Translations under genes and position numbers: made by a program
In this document: one piece after another, positions 1 through 8,174 of the stretch
Numbering within the stretch: position 1 is the stretch's first letter
Layout of the letters: every line of letters starts with the position of its first letter
Assembly (NCBI GenBank): GCA_903832085.1
Contig: CAIKZZ010000001.1
Coordinates: 124,001-188,000 of the forward strand
Reading direction: 5' to 3'
Origin: an uncultured Pseudomonadota bacterium
Lineage (GTDB): Bacteria > Pseudomonadota > Gammaproteobacteria > Steroidobacterales > Steroidobacteraceae
Length of the DNA: 64,000 bases
Notes under the pieces: generated by a model
Told to the model about the DNA's origin: nothing
What the model saw: the letters and a program-made list of their open reading frames with translations, nothing else
The model's database searches: none

Positions 1-774
1 ATCACTTTCACAGGATCAACTGAGATCGGAAAATTGCTGATGTCCCAATGTGCTAGCACCGTTAAAAAGGTGTCTTTAGAACTGGGCGGTAATGCTCCAT
101 TTATCGTTTTCGACGATGCCGATTTAGATGCCGCGGTGACAGGCGCGCTTGCAAGCAAGTACCGCAACACTGGGCAAACCTGTGTCTGCGCTAATCGCCT
201 ATTAGTACAGGCGGGTGTATACGATACTTTTGTTGCAAAACTAATAGAAGCTACAAAAAAATTACGCGTTGGCAATGGCCTTGAGGGTCCCACCGAACAA
301 GGTCCATTAATTGATGCTGATGCGGTCGCGAAGGTTGAAAGCCATATCGCTGATGCCGTCGGCAAGGGCGCCACCATCGCACTCGGTGGCAAACGTCATA
401 GCCTTGGTGGCACTTTTTTTGAGCCTACGATTCTGACTGGTGCGACACCAAACATGCGAATCGCTCGCGAAGAGACCTTCGGGCCAGTTGCGCCCATCTT
501 TCGCTTTACAACTGAACAAGAAGCCATCCATATGGCCAATGACACCGAATTTGGTCTTGCGGCATACTTCTATACGCGTGATCTTGCGCGGTCTTGGCGA
601 GTTGCGGAAGCACTCGAGTACGGCATCGTTGGTCTAAATACTGGCATCATCTCAACAGAAGAGGCTCCCTTCGGAGGATGGAAGGAGTCAGGCATTGGTC
701 GAGAGGGCTCCAAGTACGGCATTCTTGATTACACTGAACTTAAGTATCTGTGCATTGGTGGCATTACGCCGTAA
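1..774 (+). CDS. gabD: NAD(P)-dependent succinate-semialdehyde dehydrogenase (5'-truncated by window edge)
   Basis: Aldehyde dehydrogenase superfamily enzyme, most like GabD, which oxidises succinate semialdehyde to succinate in the GABA shunt in the cytoplasm. Reading is open from base 1, so the gene starts before the window; the visible 257 residues are about the C-terminal half of a usual 480-residue enzyme. The cofactor-site motif FTGSTEIGK lies at the very edge. The catalytic Glu is in LELGGNAP and the nucleophilic Cys in [11 protein letters not shown], a version close to GabD of enterobacteria. The C-terminal motifs FGPVAPI and [16 protein letters not shown] are intact. The specific substrate is inferred from these motifs; a close relative such as glutarate-semialdehyde dehydrogenase is possible. 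Confidence 0.87.
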   Translation: MTFTGSTEIGKLLMSQCASTVKKVSLELGGNAPFIVFDDADLDAAVTGALASKYRNTGQTCVCANRLLVQAGVYDTFVAKLIEATKKLRVGNGLEGPTEQGPLIDADAVAKVESHIADAVGKGATIALGGKRHSLGGTFFEPTILTGATPNMRIAREETFGPVAPIFRFTTEQEAIHMANDTEFGLAAYFYTRDLARSWRVAEALEYGIVGLNTGIISTEEAPFGGWKESGIGREGSKYGILDYTELKYLCIGGITP

Positions 775-860
775 ACCTTACGCTCGGCTGAGGACTGTGA
801 CTACACCACGCGCTAGCACAGTGATGCTGGTGTGCATCTAAATTAGCCTGTAAGTAAACC

Positions 861-1574
861 ATGCTAGGCCGACTATCAGAGCTGTCCATATCGACGAGTG
901 ACATCCTCGACTCTTGGAACTTCTACACACGGCTCGGATTCACTACAACGAGCAGTGCCGATATCTGGCCCTATCGATATAGCGTTGTCACTGACGGTCG
1001 TCTCTCCCTAGGCCTACACGAGAACAACCTCAGTGGAGTCGTACTCACATACGTCTTACCTGATATTAATCAACATTTCCTGTCGTTTAAAAAACAAGGC
1101 ATTGTCTTTGAGCTAGAACAGCTAGGTGACCAGCGCTTTAATGAGTTACTTTTTAGATCCCCTGACGGCACCTGCATCCGCCTGATTGAAGCACCAACCT
1201 ACTCTCAGCTAACTCCTGACGCGATCTCGCTTTTAGGCTGGTTTGAGCAGCCCCTAATGGCATCTCACAACCTAAAAGCAGCGACAAGATTTTGGGAAAA
1301 TCTTCAGTTTGTTTCGATGCCAGAAGAGCATTTGCCAGTTAGTCATATCCCGCTCATTAACGATGCGATCAGCCTAGGACTGCATACCGCACGCGGCTGG
1401 GCGAACGAAACTCTCTGGTTTCGAGTTCACGACATAAGCGATGTCCGAGGCAAATTACGGAGTCGCGACATAGCGGTCAACAACCCTCTACCGCCAGGAC
1501 TAGACCCAGCGCATCATGTCATGCTGCGTGCCCCAGAAGGTACCCAGCTGTTACTAAGCAGTATGAGCGAATAA
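861..1574 (+). CDS. VOC (glyoxalase/bleomycin-resistance fold) family protein
   Basis: A 237-residue protein with two tandem vicinal-oxygen-chelate-like halves. The first (about residues 1-112) starts with the typical LSELSISTSDILDSWNFYTRLGF strand-helix pattern (here summarised: conserved S-x-D...W-x-F-Y-x-x-L-G-F) and ends with SPDGTCIRLIEAP, the usual end of a VOC half. The second half (about 125-237) repeats the pattern with an AATRFWENLQF helix and ends at APEGTQLLLS. VOC proteins are metal-dependent lyases, isomerases, dioxygenases or drug-binding proteins; the substrate cannot be told from the sequence. The nucleosidase gene begins 6 bases after the stop, so the two are probably co-transcribed. 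Confidence 0.65.
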   Translation: MLGRLSELSISTSDILDSWNFYTRLGFTTTSSADIWPYRYSVVTDGRLSLGLHENNLSGVVLTYVLPDINQHFLSFKKQGIVFELEQLGDQRFNELLFRSPDGTCIRLIEAPTYSQLTPDAISLLGWFEQPLMASHNLKAATRFWENLQFVSMPEEHLPVSHIPLINDAISLGLHTARGWANETLWFRVHDISDVRGKLRSRDIAVNNPLPPGLDPAHHVMLRAPEGTQLLLSSMSE

Positions 1575-1580
1575 ATACCC

Positions 1581-2180
1581 ATGAACCCACTAAGTGCGAC
1601 CGACATACTCATTGTTTTTGCAATGAAAGAGGAAGCCGCTGACGAATTCAGTGATGTACTTTCTCCTATACTCTACACAGGCATAGGCAAGATCAATTCC
1701 GCCTGGGCACTTACTAAGCAGCTTATGCTTAATAAACCTCGCCTTGTATTAGATTTCGGAACCGCCGGAAGCCCATCCATTCCTCGCCATACGCTTGTTG
1801 AATGCACTCGCTTCATTCAACGAGACATGGATGCAAGACCACTCGGCTTTCCACTTGGACATACGCCTCTCGATAATATCCCTGCTGATATATCAGCCAT
1901 GCGGCGTCTGCCATTTATTCGTGAGGCCACCTGCGGCAGTGCCGACCAGTTCGTGTCGGGACATGACTTAGGTGACTGCGATCTTGTCGAAATGGAGGCT
2001 TATGCTCTCGCTAAAGTTTGCAAACGTGAGCAGGTTGCATTTATGGCGGTAAAATTTATTACTGATGGCGGTGATGACACGGCACACAGTGATTGGGCGC
2101 AGAACTTGCCTCTTGCAGCACGTTCGTTTCGGAAACTATATGAACGTCTCTTGGGATCGCGTGATCTTGATGTGGATTAA
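1581..2180 (+). CDS. Short MTA/SAH nucleosidase-like phosphorylase superfamily protein
   Basis: A 199-residue member of the nucleoside phosphorylase superfamily, closest to 5'-methylthioadenosine/S-adenosylhomocysteine nucleosidases (E. coli Mtn/Pfs, about 230 residues). The catalytic Glu corresponds to AMKEE near residue 13, the purine-site segment is VEMEAYALAKVC (about 139-150), and the general-acid Asp is in ITDGGDD. The protein is shorter than Mtn because the segment after the first strand is reduced. Such enzymes cleave the N-glycosidic bond to release adenine from MTA or SAH, but the short form leaves the substrate open. It lies 6 bases after the VOC gene and ends 20 bases from the convergent exonuclease gene. 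Confidence 0.7.
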   Translation: MNPLSATDILIVFAMKEEAADEFSDVLSPILYTGIGKINSAWALTKQLMLNKPRLVLDFGTAGSPSIPRHTLVECTRFIQRDMDARPLGFPLGHTPLDNIPADISAMRRLPFIREATCGSADQFVSGHDLGDCDLVEMEAYALAKVCKREQVAFMAVKFITDGGDDTAHSDWAQNLPLAARSFRKLYERLLGSRDLDVD

Positions 2181-2200
2181 CGGCGCACTGCGCTGGCTTT

Positions 2201-3118
2201 TCATTTGCCAGTATCCATGGCGTGATGAATGCGCTCTGCTTGGCGCCTTAACATTAAACCGAAGCCAGCTTTGTCGTAGAAGCGATCTAAAGCCGAGAGA
2301 TCCGGCTCACGTCTACGCAAATCGTCAGGCTGAGGGGCGATCGGCATGTCACAGGCTATTCTGGTTAGCTCGCGGGCAAGATAGGCTGTGTGCCTATGGT
2401 CAGTTAGCCGCTGAATAACACCAGCAGCACCTCGGAGTCCGAGCGTCAGAATCTGCTCGAGATTCGCATACAGATTATCAAGAGAGTCGAACTTCTGAAA
2501 CAATGCAGCTGCTGTCTTTTTACCGATGCCAGGAACACCAGGAATATTGTCGACAGCATCGCCGGTCAGCGCGAGAAAATCTGCCATGCGCTCCGGATAT
2601 ACACCAAACCGTCCAGCAATATCCGCATAGCCAAAACGCTCATCAGCCATGTAGTCCCAGAATTCATCCCCTACATGAATAAGTTGCGAAAGATCCTTAT
2701 CCCGCGTCACTACAGTTGACGAAAACCCTACAGCTCTCATCCGCGTCGACAAAGTGCCAATGATGTCGTCGGCCTCGTATTCAGCACTTGCAAAGGTCGC
2801 AACACCAAGGTGACCACAGAGCTCTCTGCAGCGCGAAAACTGCTCCTTTAAAGCAGGCGGTGCTGGATCCCGGTTAGCTTTGTATGCGGGATAGATACGA
2901 TTCCTAAAAGAGCTTGCAAGGCTCTCATCAAAAGCGATTGCTAGATGAACTGGCCGCTCTTTTTCGATTAAGTCTGAGAGAAACCGCGAAAACCCATAGA
3001 CAGCATTTACTGGATTTCCATCTGCATCGGCCATGTCGTCTGGAATCGAATAGTAGGCGCGAAATACAAAAAAACTTGCGTCAATTAGATAGATGACAGG
3101 TGCTGTCAATTCAACCAC
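2201..3118 (-). CDS. Stand-alone 5'-3' exonuclease (PolA N-terminal / Xni-like flap nuclease)
   Basis: A 305-residue protein covering only the 5'-nuclease part of DNA polymerase I, with no polymerase domain. The metal-binding acidic clusters are visible: YLIDASFFVFRAYY at the N-terminus, AFDES near residue 63, EYEADDIIGTL near 112, VTRDKDLSQL near 137, and TGDAVDNIPGVPGIG near 184, the last being the start of the helix-3-turn-helix DNA-binding motif. Such enzymes remove 5' flaps or RNA primers. The GTG start at 3118 lies inside the upstream HNH gene (13-base overlap), so the pair is probably translationally coupled. Whether it acts like E. coli exonuclease IX (Xni) is inference. Confidence 0.85.
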   Translation of the reverse strand: MVELTAPVIYLIDASFFVFRAYYSIPDDMADADGNPVNAVYGFSRFLSDLIEKERPVHLAIAFDESLASSFRNRIYPAYKANRDPAPPALKEQFSRCRELCGHLGVATFASAEYEADDIIGTLSTRMRAVGFSSTVVTRDKDLSQLIHVGDEFWDYMADERFGYADIAGRFGVYPERMADFLALTGDAVDNIPGVPGIGKKTAAALFQKFDSLDNLYANLEQILTLGLRGAAGVIQRLTDHRHTAYLARELTRIACDMPIAPQPDDLRRREPDLSALDRFYDKAGFGLMLRRQAERIHHAMDTGK

Positions 3119-3705
3119 TCGCGTATGCGCACATGCAGTGGACTAGAGCGTGGGAAATGTGCCAGCAGGTACTGCATCTGGTCAGCGAGAACGCGACGCC
3201 CTTTAAGATAGATATATTCGGCGTAGGTGGGCGTAAAAGGCACTGCGAGCAGATGCATGCGCGCCTCTTCTGGAGTTCGATATGCCTTCGCATTGTTACA
3301 GCGTCGGCATGCTGTGACGACGTTGGTCCAGATATTTTGACCACCACGGCAAAACGGCCGAACATGATCACGGGATAGCTGCTGACTGGGAAACCGTATG
3401 CCACAGTACATGCACAGGTAGGCATCTCTTTTAAACAGCGTCTCGTTATTCAGCGGCGGCACATAATCAGAGCGTAATGTGCCTGGGTTACTCGAGTGCC
3501 CGATGGTCGCTATGATCGAGCTGACCTCAACAACAGTACGCCTACCACTTCGGGCATTGATGCCCCCGCGCAGTCGATACAAGGGCGACCCGCAGGCGTA
3601 GGCCACTTGCTCGGTATGGTAGAGGCGCACCGCTTCTTTGTAGTCAATCCATTCAAGCGGCATGCCCGCCACATCGGTGCGCAAAACCTGCTGAGATAGC
3701 AGCAC
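3106..3705 (-). CDS. HNH endonuclease family protein
   Basis: HNH nuclease of the kind with an N-terminal alpha/beta region followed by a Cys-rich HNH centre: MYCGIRF (CxxC), SRDHVRPFCRGG carrying the catalytic His, and TNVVTACRRCNNAKAYR supplying the second CxxC and the Asn. I chose the GTG at 3705, which gives 199 residues beginning just before the conserved VLRTDVAGMPLEW; the frame stays open to a TTG at 3822, but those extra 39 residues do not resemble the family. The stop overlaps the start of the exonuclease gene by 13 bases. Proteins of this family are widespread in gammaproteobacteria and have no firmly assigned role; a repair function with the neighbouring exonuclease is a guess. Confidence 0.8.
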   Translation of the reverse strand: MLLSQQVLRTDVAGMPLEWIDYKEAVRLYHTEQVAYACGSPLYRLRGGINARSGRRTVVEVSSIIATIGHSSNPGTLRSDYVPPLNNETLFKRDAYLCMYCGIRFPSQQLSRDHVRPFCRGGQNIWTNVVTACRRCNNAKAYRTPEEARMHLLAVPFTPTYAEYIYLKGRRVLADQMQYLLAHFPRSSPLHVRIREWLN

Positions 3706-3850
3706 GGCGGAGTCGCGTGGATACGCGGTTTCCGGGCAGTCAGCTGCCACGTCGACAGTACTTGGGATAGATGACAGAGCGTTCACGCGTGATAAGATAC
3801 GACGCGCTAAGAAGAGAATCAATAAACTGGGAAACCAGCAGCTAGCTAAC

Positions 3851-3881
3851 TTGACCTTTTAGGCTGGGACAGCCTTATGAT
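3851..3881 (+). promoter_or_regulatory. Candidate sigma-70 promoter of the pnt operon
   Basis: TTGACC at 3851-3856 (five of six matches to the -35 consensus) and TATGAT at 3876-3881 (five of six to the -10) with a 19-base spacer, or TTATGA one base earlier with 18. The site lies 42 bases before the pntAA start, in the divergent gap with the HNH gene. The spacer is longer than the ideal 17. Confidence 0.45.
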
Positions 3882-3922
3882 GAGGCCAGTGCCATCGCCG
3901 GTGGTCTGTGCGGAGGTTTTGT

Positions 3923-5077
3923 ATGACAGCCGATGTGACCCCCCCCAAGCGCCTAGTCATTGGCATTGCCCGAGAAACACTGGCAGGTGAAGCGCGAGTA
4001 GCCATTGTCCCAGAAGTTGCCGCAAAATTGATCGCTGCGGGCGCCTCCATTCTGATGGAGCGCGGCGCAGGCCTTGCGGCGCGCTTTCCTGATGAAACCT
4101 ATAAAAACGTATTGTTTTCAAACGATAAAAACGAGATTTTTTCGAGCGCTGATGTCATTCTGAAAGTGCAGCCGCTGACTCCCAGCGAGGCGGCCTTGCT
4201 AAAGTCAGGCGCCGTACATCTTGGTTTTATGCAGCCACACAATAACCTTGAGGCGGTTAAAATTCTACGCGACCGCCTGATTACCAGTTTTGCAATGGAA
4301 CTGGTCCCGCGCATCTCACGAGCCCAATCCATGGATGCCCTAAGCTCCCAGGCTGCCGTTGCCGGTTACAAGGCTGCGCTGATTGCTGCAAATACCTTGG
4401 ATCGCTTTTTACCAATGTTAACCACTGCGGCCGGGACCATTCGGCCCGCCCAAGTGCTCGTTATCGGGGTCGGCGTAGCCGGCCTGCAGGCCATCGCGAC
4501 TGCTAAACGCCTGGGTGCCATCGTTGAGGCCTATGACGTTCGATCAGCGACCCGCGATCAGGTCAAATCACTCGGTGCGAAATTCGTAGAAACCGGAGTC
4601 ACTGCAGAAGGCGCTGGTGGTTATGCACGAGAACTAACTGCTGACGAACGCGCAAAACAACAGGAGGTACTTGATAGCCGCATCGCCGTCGCTGATGCCG
4701 TAATCACGACCGCCGGCGTACCCGGGCGACCTGCCCCGCAAATAATTTCCCGCGCTGCGGTAGAGCGCATGAAACCTGGCGCCGTGATCGTTGATATCCT
4801 TGCTGAGAATGGGGGCAATTGTGAATTAACCCGTGCTGGCGAGACAGTCATCCACGGCAATGTTCGTATCGTAGGTCCTATCAATTTACCGGCACAGCTT
4901 GCTTATCACGCAAGTGAAATGTATTCACGCAATCTTTATAATTTGCTGATCCCTGCTTTAAAGCAAGGGGTTCTAGACATCGACTGGACGGACGAGGTCT
5001 TTACTGGCAGCGCACTAACTCATGCAGGCTCTGTCAAACACGAACCAACTGCCCAATTGCTTGCGGCAAACCCATAA
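3923..5077 (+). CDS. pntAA: NAD(P) transhydrogenase subunit alpha part 1 (NAD-binding domain I)
   Basis: Soluble NAD(H)-binding subunit of the proton-translocating transhydrogenase, which couples hydride transfer from NADH to NADP+ to proton re-entry and so supplies NADPH. Visible features: an AlaDH/PNT N-terminal domain with GIARETLAGEARVAIVP, the Rossmann motif VIGVGVAGLQA near residue 175, RSATRDQVKSLGAKF, and TTAGVPGRPAP. The ATG at 3923 is preferred because CGGAGG sits six bases upstream; a GTG at 3908 adds five residues but would overlap that ribosome-binding site. In this split-subunit form domain I is separate from the membrane part, which follows as pntAB 18 bases later. The three genes form one operon. 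Confidence 0.95.
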   Translation: MTADVTPPKRLVIGIARETLAGEARVAIVPEVAAKLIAAGASILMERGAGLAARFPDETYKNVLFSNDKNEIFSSADVILKVQPLTPSEAALLKSGAVHLGFMQPHNNLEAVKILRDRLITSFAMELVPRISRAQSMDALSSQAAVAGYKAALIAANTLDRFLPMLTTAAGTIRPAQVLVIGVGVAGLQAIATAKRLGAIVEAYDVRSATRDQVKSLGAKFVETGVTAEGAGGYARELTADERAKQQEVLDSRIAVADAVITTAGVPGRPAPQIISRAAVERMKPGAVIVDILAENGGNCELTRAGETVIHGNVRIVGPINLPAQLAYHASEMYSRNLYNLLIPALKQGVLDIDWTDEVFTGSALTHAGSVKHEPTAQLLAANP

Positions 5078-5095
5078 AACAACGAGGAGCACACG

Positions 5096-5404
5096 ATGTT
5101 AAGTGGTGTAGTTGCAGTTTATATTTTTATGCTAGCTGCATTTACTGGCTACGAAGTCATTTCACGAGTTCCCGTGATTTTACATACCCCTTTAATGTCA
5201 GGCAGCAATTTTGTGCACGGCATCGTTTTAGTTGGGGCAATGTTTGCACTTTTTAACGCAGCGTCTTTACTAGAGCAAATCATCGGCTTTGTTGGGGTTC
5301 TACTCGCCGCCGGTAACGCGGTGGGTGGCTATGTAGTGACCGAACGCATGCTTGAGATGTTCAAATCAAGCGGCGTACGGAAGACCCCTGGGAGGCATAA
5401 ATAA
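5096..5404 (+). CDS. pntAB: NAD(P) transhydrogenase subunit alpha part 2 (membrane)
   Basis: A 102-residue integral membrane protein with three hydrophobic helices (about residues 3-20, 38-58 and 60-80), matching the small alpha-2 subunit of split transhydrogenases. The conserved TPLMSGSN and GIVLVGAM segments are present; together with PntB it forms the proton channel in the inner membrane. An AACGAGGAG-like ribosome-binding site precedes the ATG. Its TAA stop overlaps the pntB ATG by one base (TAATG), a clear sign of translational coupling. Confidence 0.94.
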   Translation: MLSGVVAVYIFMLAAFTGYEVISRVPVILHTPLMSGSNFVHGIVLVGAMFALFNAASLLEQIIGFVGVLLAAGNAVGGYVVTERMLEMFKSSGVRKTPGRHK

Positions 5405-6825
5405 TGCAACTCATCGACGCCTCTGTCGCTAAATGGGTAATAGATACTGCATATATTCTAGTCGCATTCTTGTTTGTAACCGGCCTGAAGCGAATGAGCT
5501 CCCCAGCAACGGCGCGCGGCGGAATATTCTGGGCTGGCCTTGGCATGGTCATTGCGACTTTAGTGACCTTTTTAGCACCAATAGCTAAACAAGAGCTAGC
5601 CGCACTTGCCCATACCAACATGACGCTTGTCATCATAGCCATTAGCTTAGGTGGTGTACTGGCATGGTGGTCAGGCAAACGTGTTGCGATGACCGATATG
5701 CCGCAGATGATTGCGCTGTACAACGGCATGGGTGGTGGCGCAGCAGCAGCAATATCTGCGGTAGAGCTTTATAAGACTGGAACGCACGGCGCTGCATTCA
5801 ATATATTGGCAGTACTTGGGGGCCTTATCGGCTCGATCTCTTTTTCCGGCTCTGGGATCGCCTTTGGAAAACTGCAAGGCCTTATTAAGCGGTCATTCCG
5901 TTTCAATGGCCAGCAGTTCATCAACGTCATTTTTTTAATAAGTACTCTCGCAATTGGTCTCCTGATTGCCGGTGGCGTTACTACCGGTACAGCGGCAGTC
6001 ACCAGCTTCTTTGTGCTAGCGCTGATCTTGGGCATTACGATGACTCTGCCTATCGGCGGGGCTGACATGCCCGTCGTGATTTCGCTGTATAACGCACTAA
6101 CCGGCCTTGCGGTCGCCTTCGAGGGCTTCGTGCTCGACAATGTGGCCATGATTATCGCGGGCACCGTGGTCGGCTCTGCGGGGACGTTACTGACACAACT
6201 AATGGCAAAAGCCATGAATCGGTCGTTAGCCAATGTGTTGTTCTCAGGTTTCGGCGAGGGCGCCGCCACAACCTCAGGACCCGTGAGCGGAAGTCAAAAA
6301 GCGATAGAGGCAAGCGATGCCGGCGTCATGATGGCTTTTGCTCAGAAAATTATTATTGTCCCTGGCTACGGGCTCGCGGTTGCGCAAGCGCAACATAAAG
6401 TATGGGAACTTGCTCAGTTGCTGCAAAATCGTGGTGTCACTGTCAAGTTTGCAATTCATCCAGTCGCCGGACGTATGCCCGGTCACATGAATGTCTTGCT
6501 CGCAGAGGCCGGGGTTCCTTATGACCTGATTGCGGACCTCGAAGAAATCAATGCTGAATTTGAGACCACTGACGTTTCTTTAGTTATTGGTGCCAACGAC
6601 GTTGTAAACCCAGTTGCACGTAATGACAAGTCGAGTCCAATTTTCGGTATGCCAATCTTGAACGCGGATCAGTCTCGCAATGTCATTGTTATTAAGCGTG
6701 GCCAAGGCCAAGGATTCTCGGGCATCGATAACGGTTTGTTCTACTTGGACAACACGCGAATGCTGTACGGTGATGCGCAAAGCGCTGTAAACCAGCTCAT
6801 TCAAGCGATCAAATCCGTTGAATAA
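5404..6825 (+). CDS. pntB: NAD(P) transhydrogenase subunit beta
   Basis: A 473-residue beta subunit: an N-terminal membrane domain with eight or nine hydrophobic helices (about residues 10-270) and a C-terminal soluble NADP(H)-binding domain III (about 300-473). Domain III motifs are intact: VPGYGLAVAQAQH, the Arg-containing HPVAGRMPGHMN, GANDVVNPVA and KRGQGQGFSGIDN. It completes the transhydrogenase begun by pntAA and pntAB. GGGAGG lies about nine bases before the ATG, inside the end of pntAB. Length is normal for the family (about 460-480). Confidence 0.95.
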   Translation: MQLIDASVAKWVIDTAYILVAFLFVTGLKRMSSPATARGGIFWAGLGMVIATLVTFLAPIAKQELAALAHTNMTLVIIAISLGGVLAWWSGKRVAMTDMPQMIALYNGMGGGAAAAISAVELYKTGTHGAAFNILAVLGGLIGSISFSGSGIAFGKLQGLIKRSFRFNGQQFINVIFLISTLAIGLLIAGGVTTGTAAVTSFFVLALILGITMTLPIGGADMPVVISLYNALTGLAVAFEGFVLDNVAMIIAGTVVGSAGTLLTQLMAKAMNRSLANVLFSGFGEGAATTSGPVSGSQKAIEASDAGVMMAFAQKIIIVPGYGLAVAQAQHKVWELAQLLQNRGVTVKFAIHPVAGRMPGHMNVLLAEAGVPYDLIADLEEINAEFETTDVSLVIGANDVVNPVARNDKSSPIFGMPILNADQSRNVIVIKRGQGQGFSGIDNGLFYLDNTRMLYGDAQSAVNQLIQAIKSVE

Positions 6826-6868
6826 CTGGCACTTAGCACCCTATTAGACTTTCGGACCCGGCTAAATC

Positions 6869-8137
6869 ATGCGAATGGCTGTTAAATCTCTTTATTTTTG
6901 GGTCTTGATTGGTGTGATTGGAGGCGCGCTACTTGGCTCTTTGCACCCAGAGCTAGGCGCCTCACTGAAGCCGTTAGGTGACGGCTTCGTAAAACTCGTA
7001 AGAATGGTGGTAGGTCCCATTGTATTTTGCACGGTAGTGCTAGGGATTGCACAGGCGCGGGATCTGCATCAAGTGGGTCGATTAGGTATAAAAGCGCTAG
7101 TTTACTTCGAAATACTGTCTACTTTGGCACTGATACTCGGGTTCGTTTTCGCCCATCTGCTGCATCCCGGCGCGGGTCTGCACATTTCAGTGCAACAACT
7201 TGATAACGCCTCAGTTGGAAAATTTGTCGATGCGGCTCATGCACAAAACGTCACGGATTTTTTGTTCAACGTTATCCCCACTACGATTCCAAGCGCACTT
7301 ACATCGGGTGAGATACTCCAGGTCCTTCTGGTTGCCTTACTTATTGGTTTTGGCGCAGCCATCATTGGAGACAAAGCAGCGCCGCTAATCAACGTCGTTG
7401 AGGCACTGTCTGCAACACTTTTTAAGGTCGTGACCTTTCTAATGTGGCTAGCGCCACTTGGGGCATTTGGGGCTATGGCCTATACCGTTGGGAAATTTGG
7501 CTGGGCAGGCCTCGCAGCGCTGTCTCAGTTCATGGCAGTGTTCTATCTTGTATGCGTAATGTTCGTGCTTATCATTCTTGGGACCGTGGCTCGTATTGCC
7601 GGCTTTCGGATTACGCATCTCATCCGATATCTGCGTACAGAGATAGTGACCGTTATTGGCACCTCGTCCTCTGAGAGCGTACTGGCTGTACTCATGGGGA
7701 AGCTCGAGCGCCTTGGCTGCCAGCGTAGCACCGTAGGCGTAGTGGTCCCTACAGGCTATTCCTTCAACCTTGACGGTACCTGTATTTATTTATCACTAGC
7801 AGCGATATTCCTCGCCCAGGCACTCGACGTTCAATTAACCATTACACAAGAAATAACCTTGCTGCTGGTCGCAATGCTGAGTTCTAAAGGCTCAGCAACC
7901 ATCACAGGCGGAGGCTTCATCACCCTTGCAGCGACTTTGGCCGTCGTACCAGATATCCCTGTTGCGGCATTATCACTAATCTTAGGCATTGATCGGTTTA
8001 TGAGCGAAGCGCGCGCTGTCACTAACCTGATTGGTAATGCAGTAGCAACAGTTGTTATCTCGCGCTGGGAAGGTGAGGTATCTGCTAATACACTCACTAA
8101 TAATCTAGCAGCCCCTACCCTAACGGCGCCAACCTAA
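6869..8137 (+). CDS. dctA: C4-dicarboxylate:cation symporter (DctA type)
   Basis: A 422-residue member of the dicarboxylate/amino acid:cation symporter family, which imports succinate, fumarate, malate or acidic amino acids with protons or sodium across the inner membrane. Eight hydrophobic helices and the re-entrant loops are recognisable. The serine-rich loop is GTSSSESVL, followed by PTGYSFNLDGTCIY, and the substrate-binding helix reads IDRFMSEARAVTNLIGNA with the Arg that favours C4-dicarboxylates; the C-terminal VVISRWEGE is typical of DctA rather than GltP. It begins 43 bases after pntB, so it could be read with the pnt operon, although a separate promoter is possible. Confidence 0.87.
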   Translation: MRMAVKSLYFWVLIGVIGGALLGSLHPELGASLKPLGDGFVKLVRMVVGPIVFCTVVLGIAQARDLHQVGRLGIKALVYFEILSTLALILGFVFAHLLHPGAGLHISVQQLDNASVGKFVDAAHAQNVTDFLFNVIPTTIPSALTSGEILQVLLVALLIGFGAAIIGDKAAPLINVVEALSATLFKVVTFLMWLAPLGAFGAMAYTVGKFGWAGLAALSQFMAVFYLVCVMFVLIILGTVARIAGFRITHLIRYLRTEIVTVIGTSSSESVLAVLMGKLERLGCQRSTVGVVVPTGYSFNLDGTCIYLSLAAIFLAQALDVQLTITQEITLLLVAMLSSKGSATITGGGFITLAATLAVVPDIPVAALSLILGIDRFMSEARAVTNLIGNAVATVVISRWEGEVSANTLTNNLAAPTLTAPT

Positions 8138-8174
8138 AAATCAACGTTCTCGGTTCGGCAGCGGAGTCCGCCCA

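Noticed and set aside
780..842. Possible terminator after gabD (GCACA / TGTGC)
   Set aside because: Only five base pairs with a ten-base loop and no T-run follow.
3861..3875. Hairpin AGGCT-GGGAC-AGCCT upstream of pntAA
   Set aside because: A five-base stem with no T-tract, overlapping the candidate promoter spacer; too short to call a regulator or terminator.
5769..6269. A 166-residue open frame antisense to pntB
   Set aside because: It lies entirely inside the well-conserved pntB gene, has no ribosome-binding site and reads as Pro/Ser/Thr/Ala/Ile-rich low-complexity sequence, the usual shadow of a membrane-protein gene.
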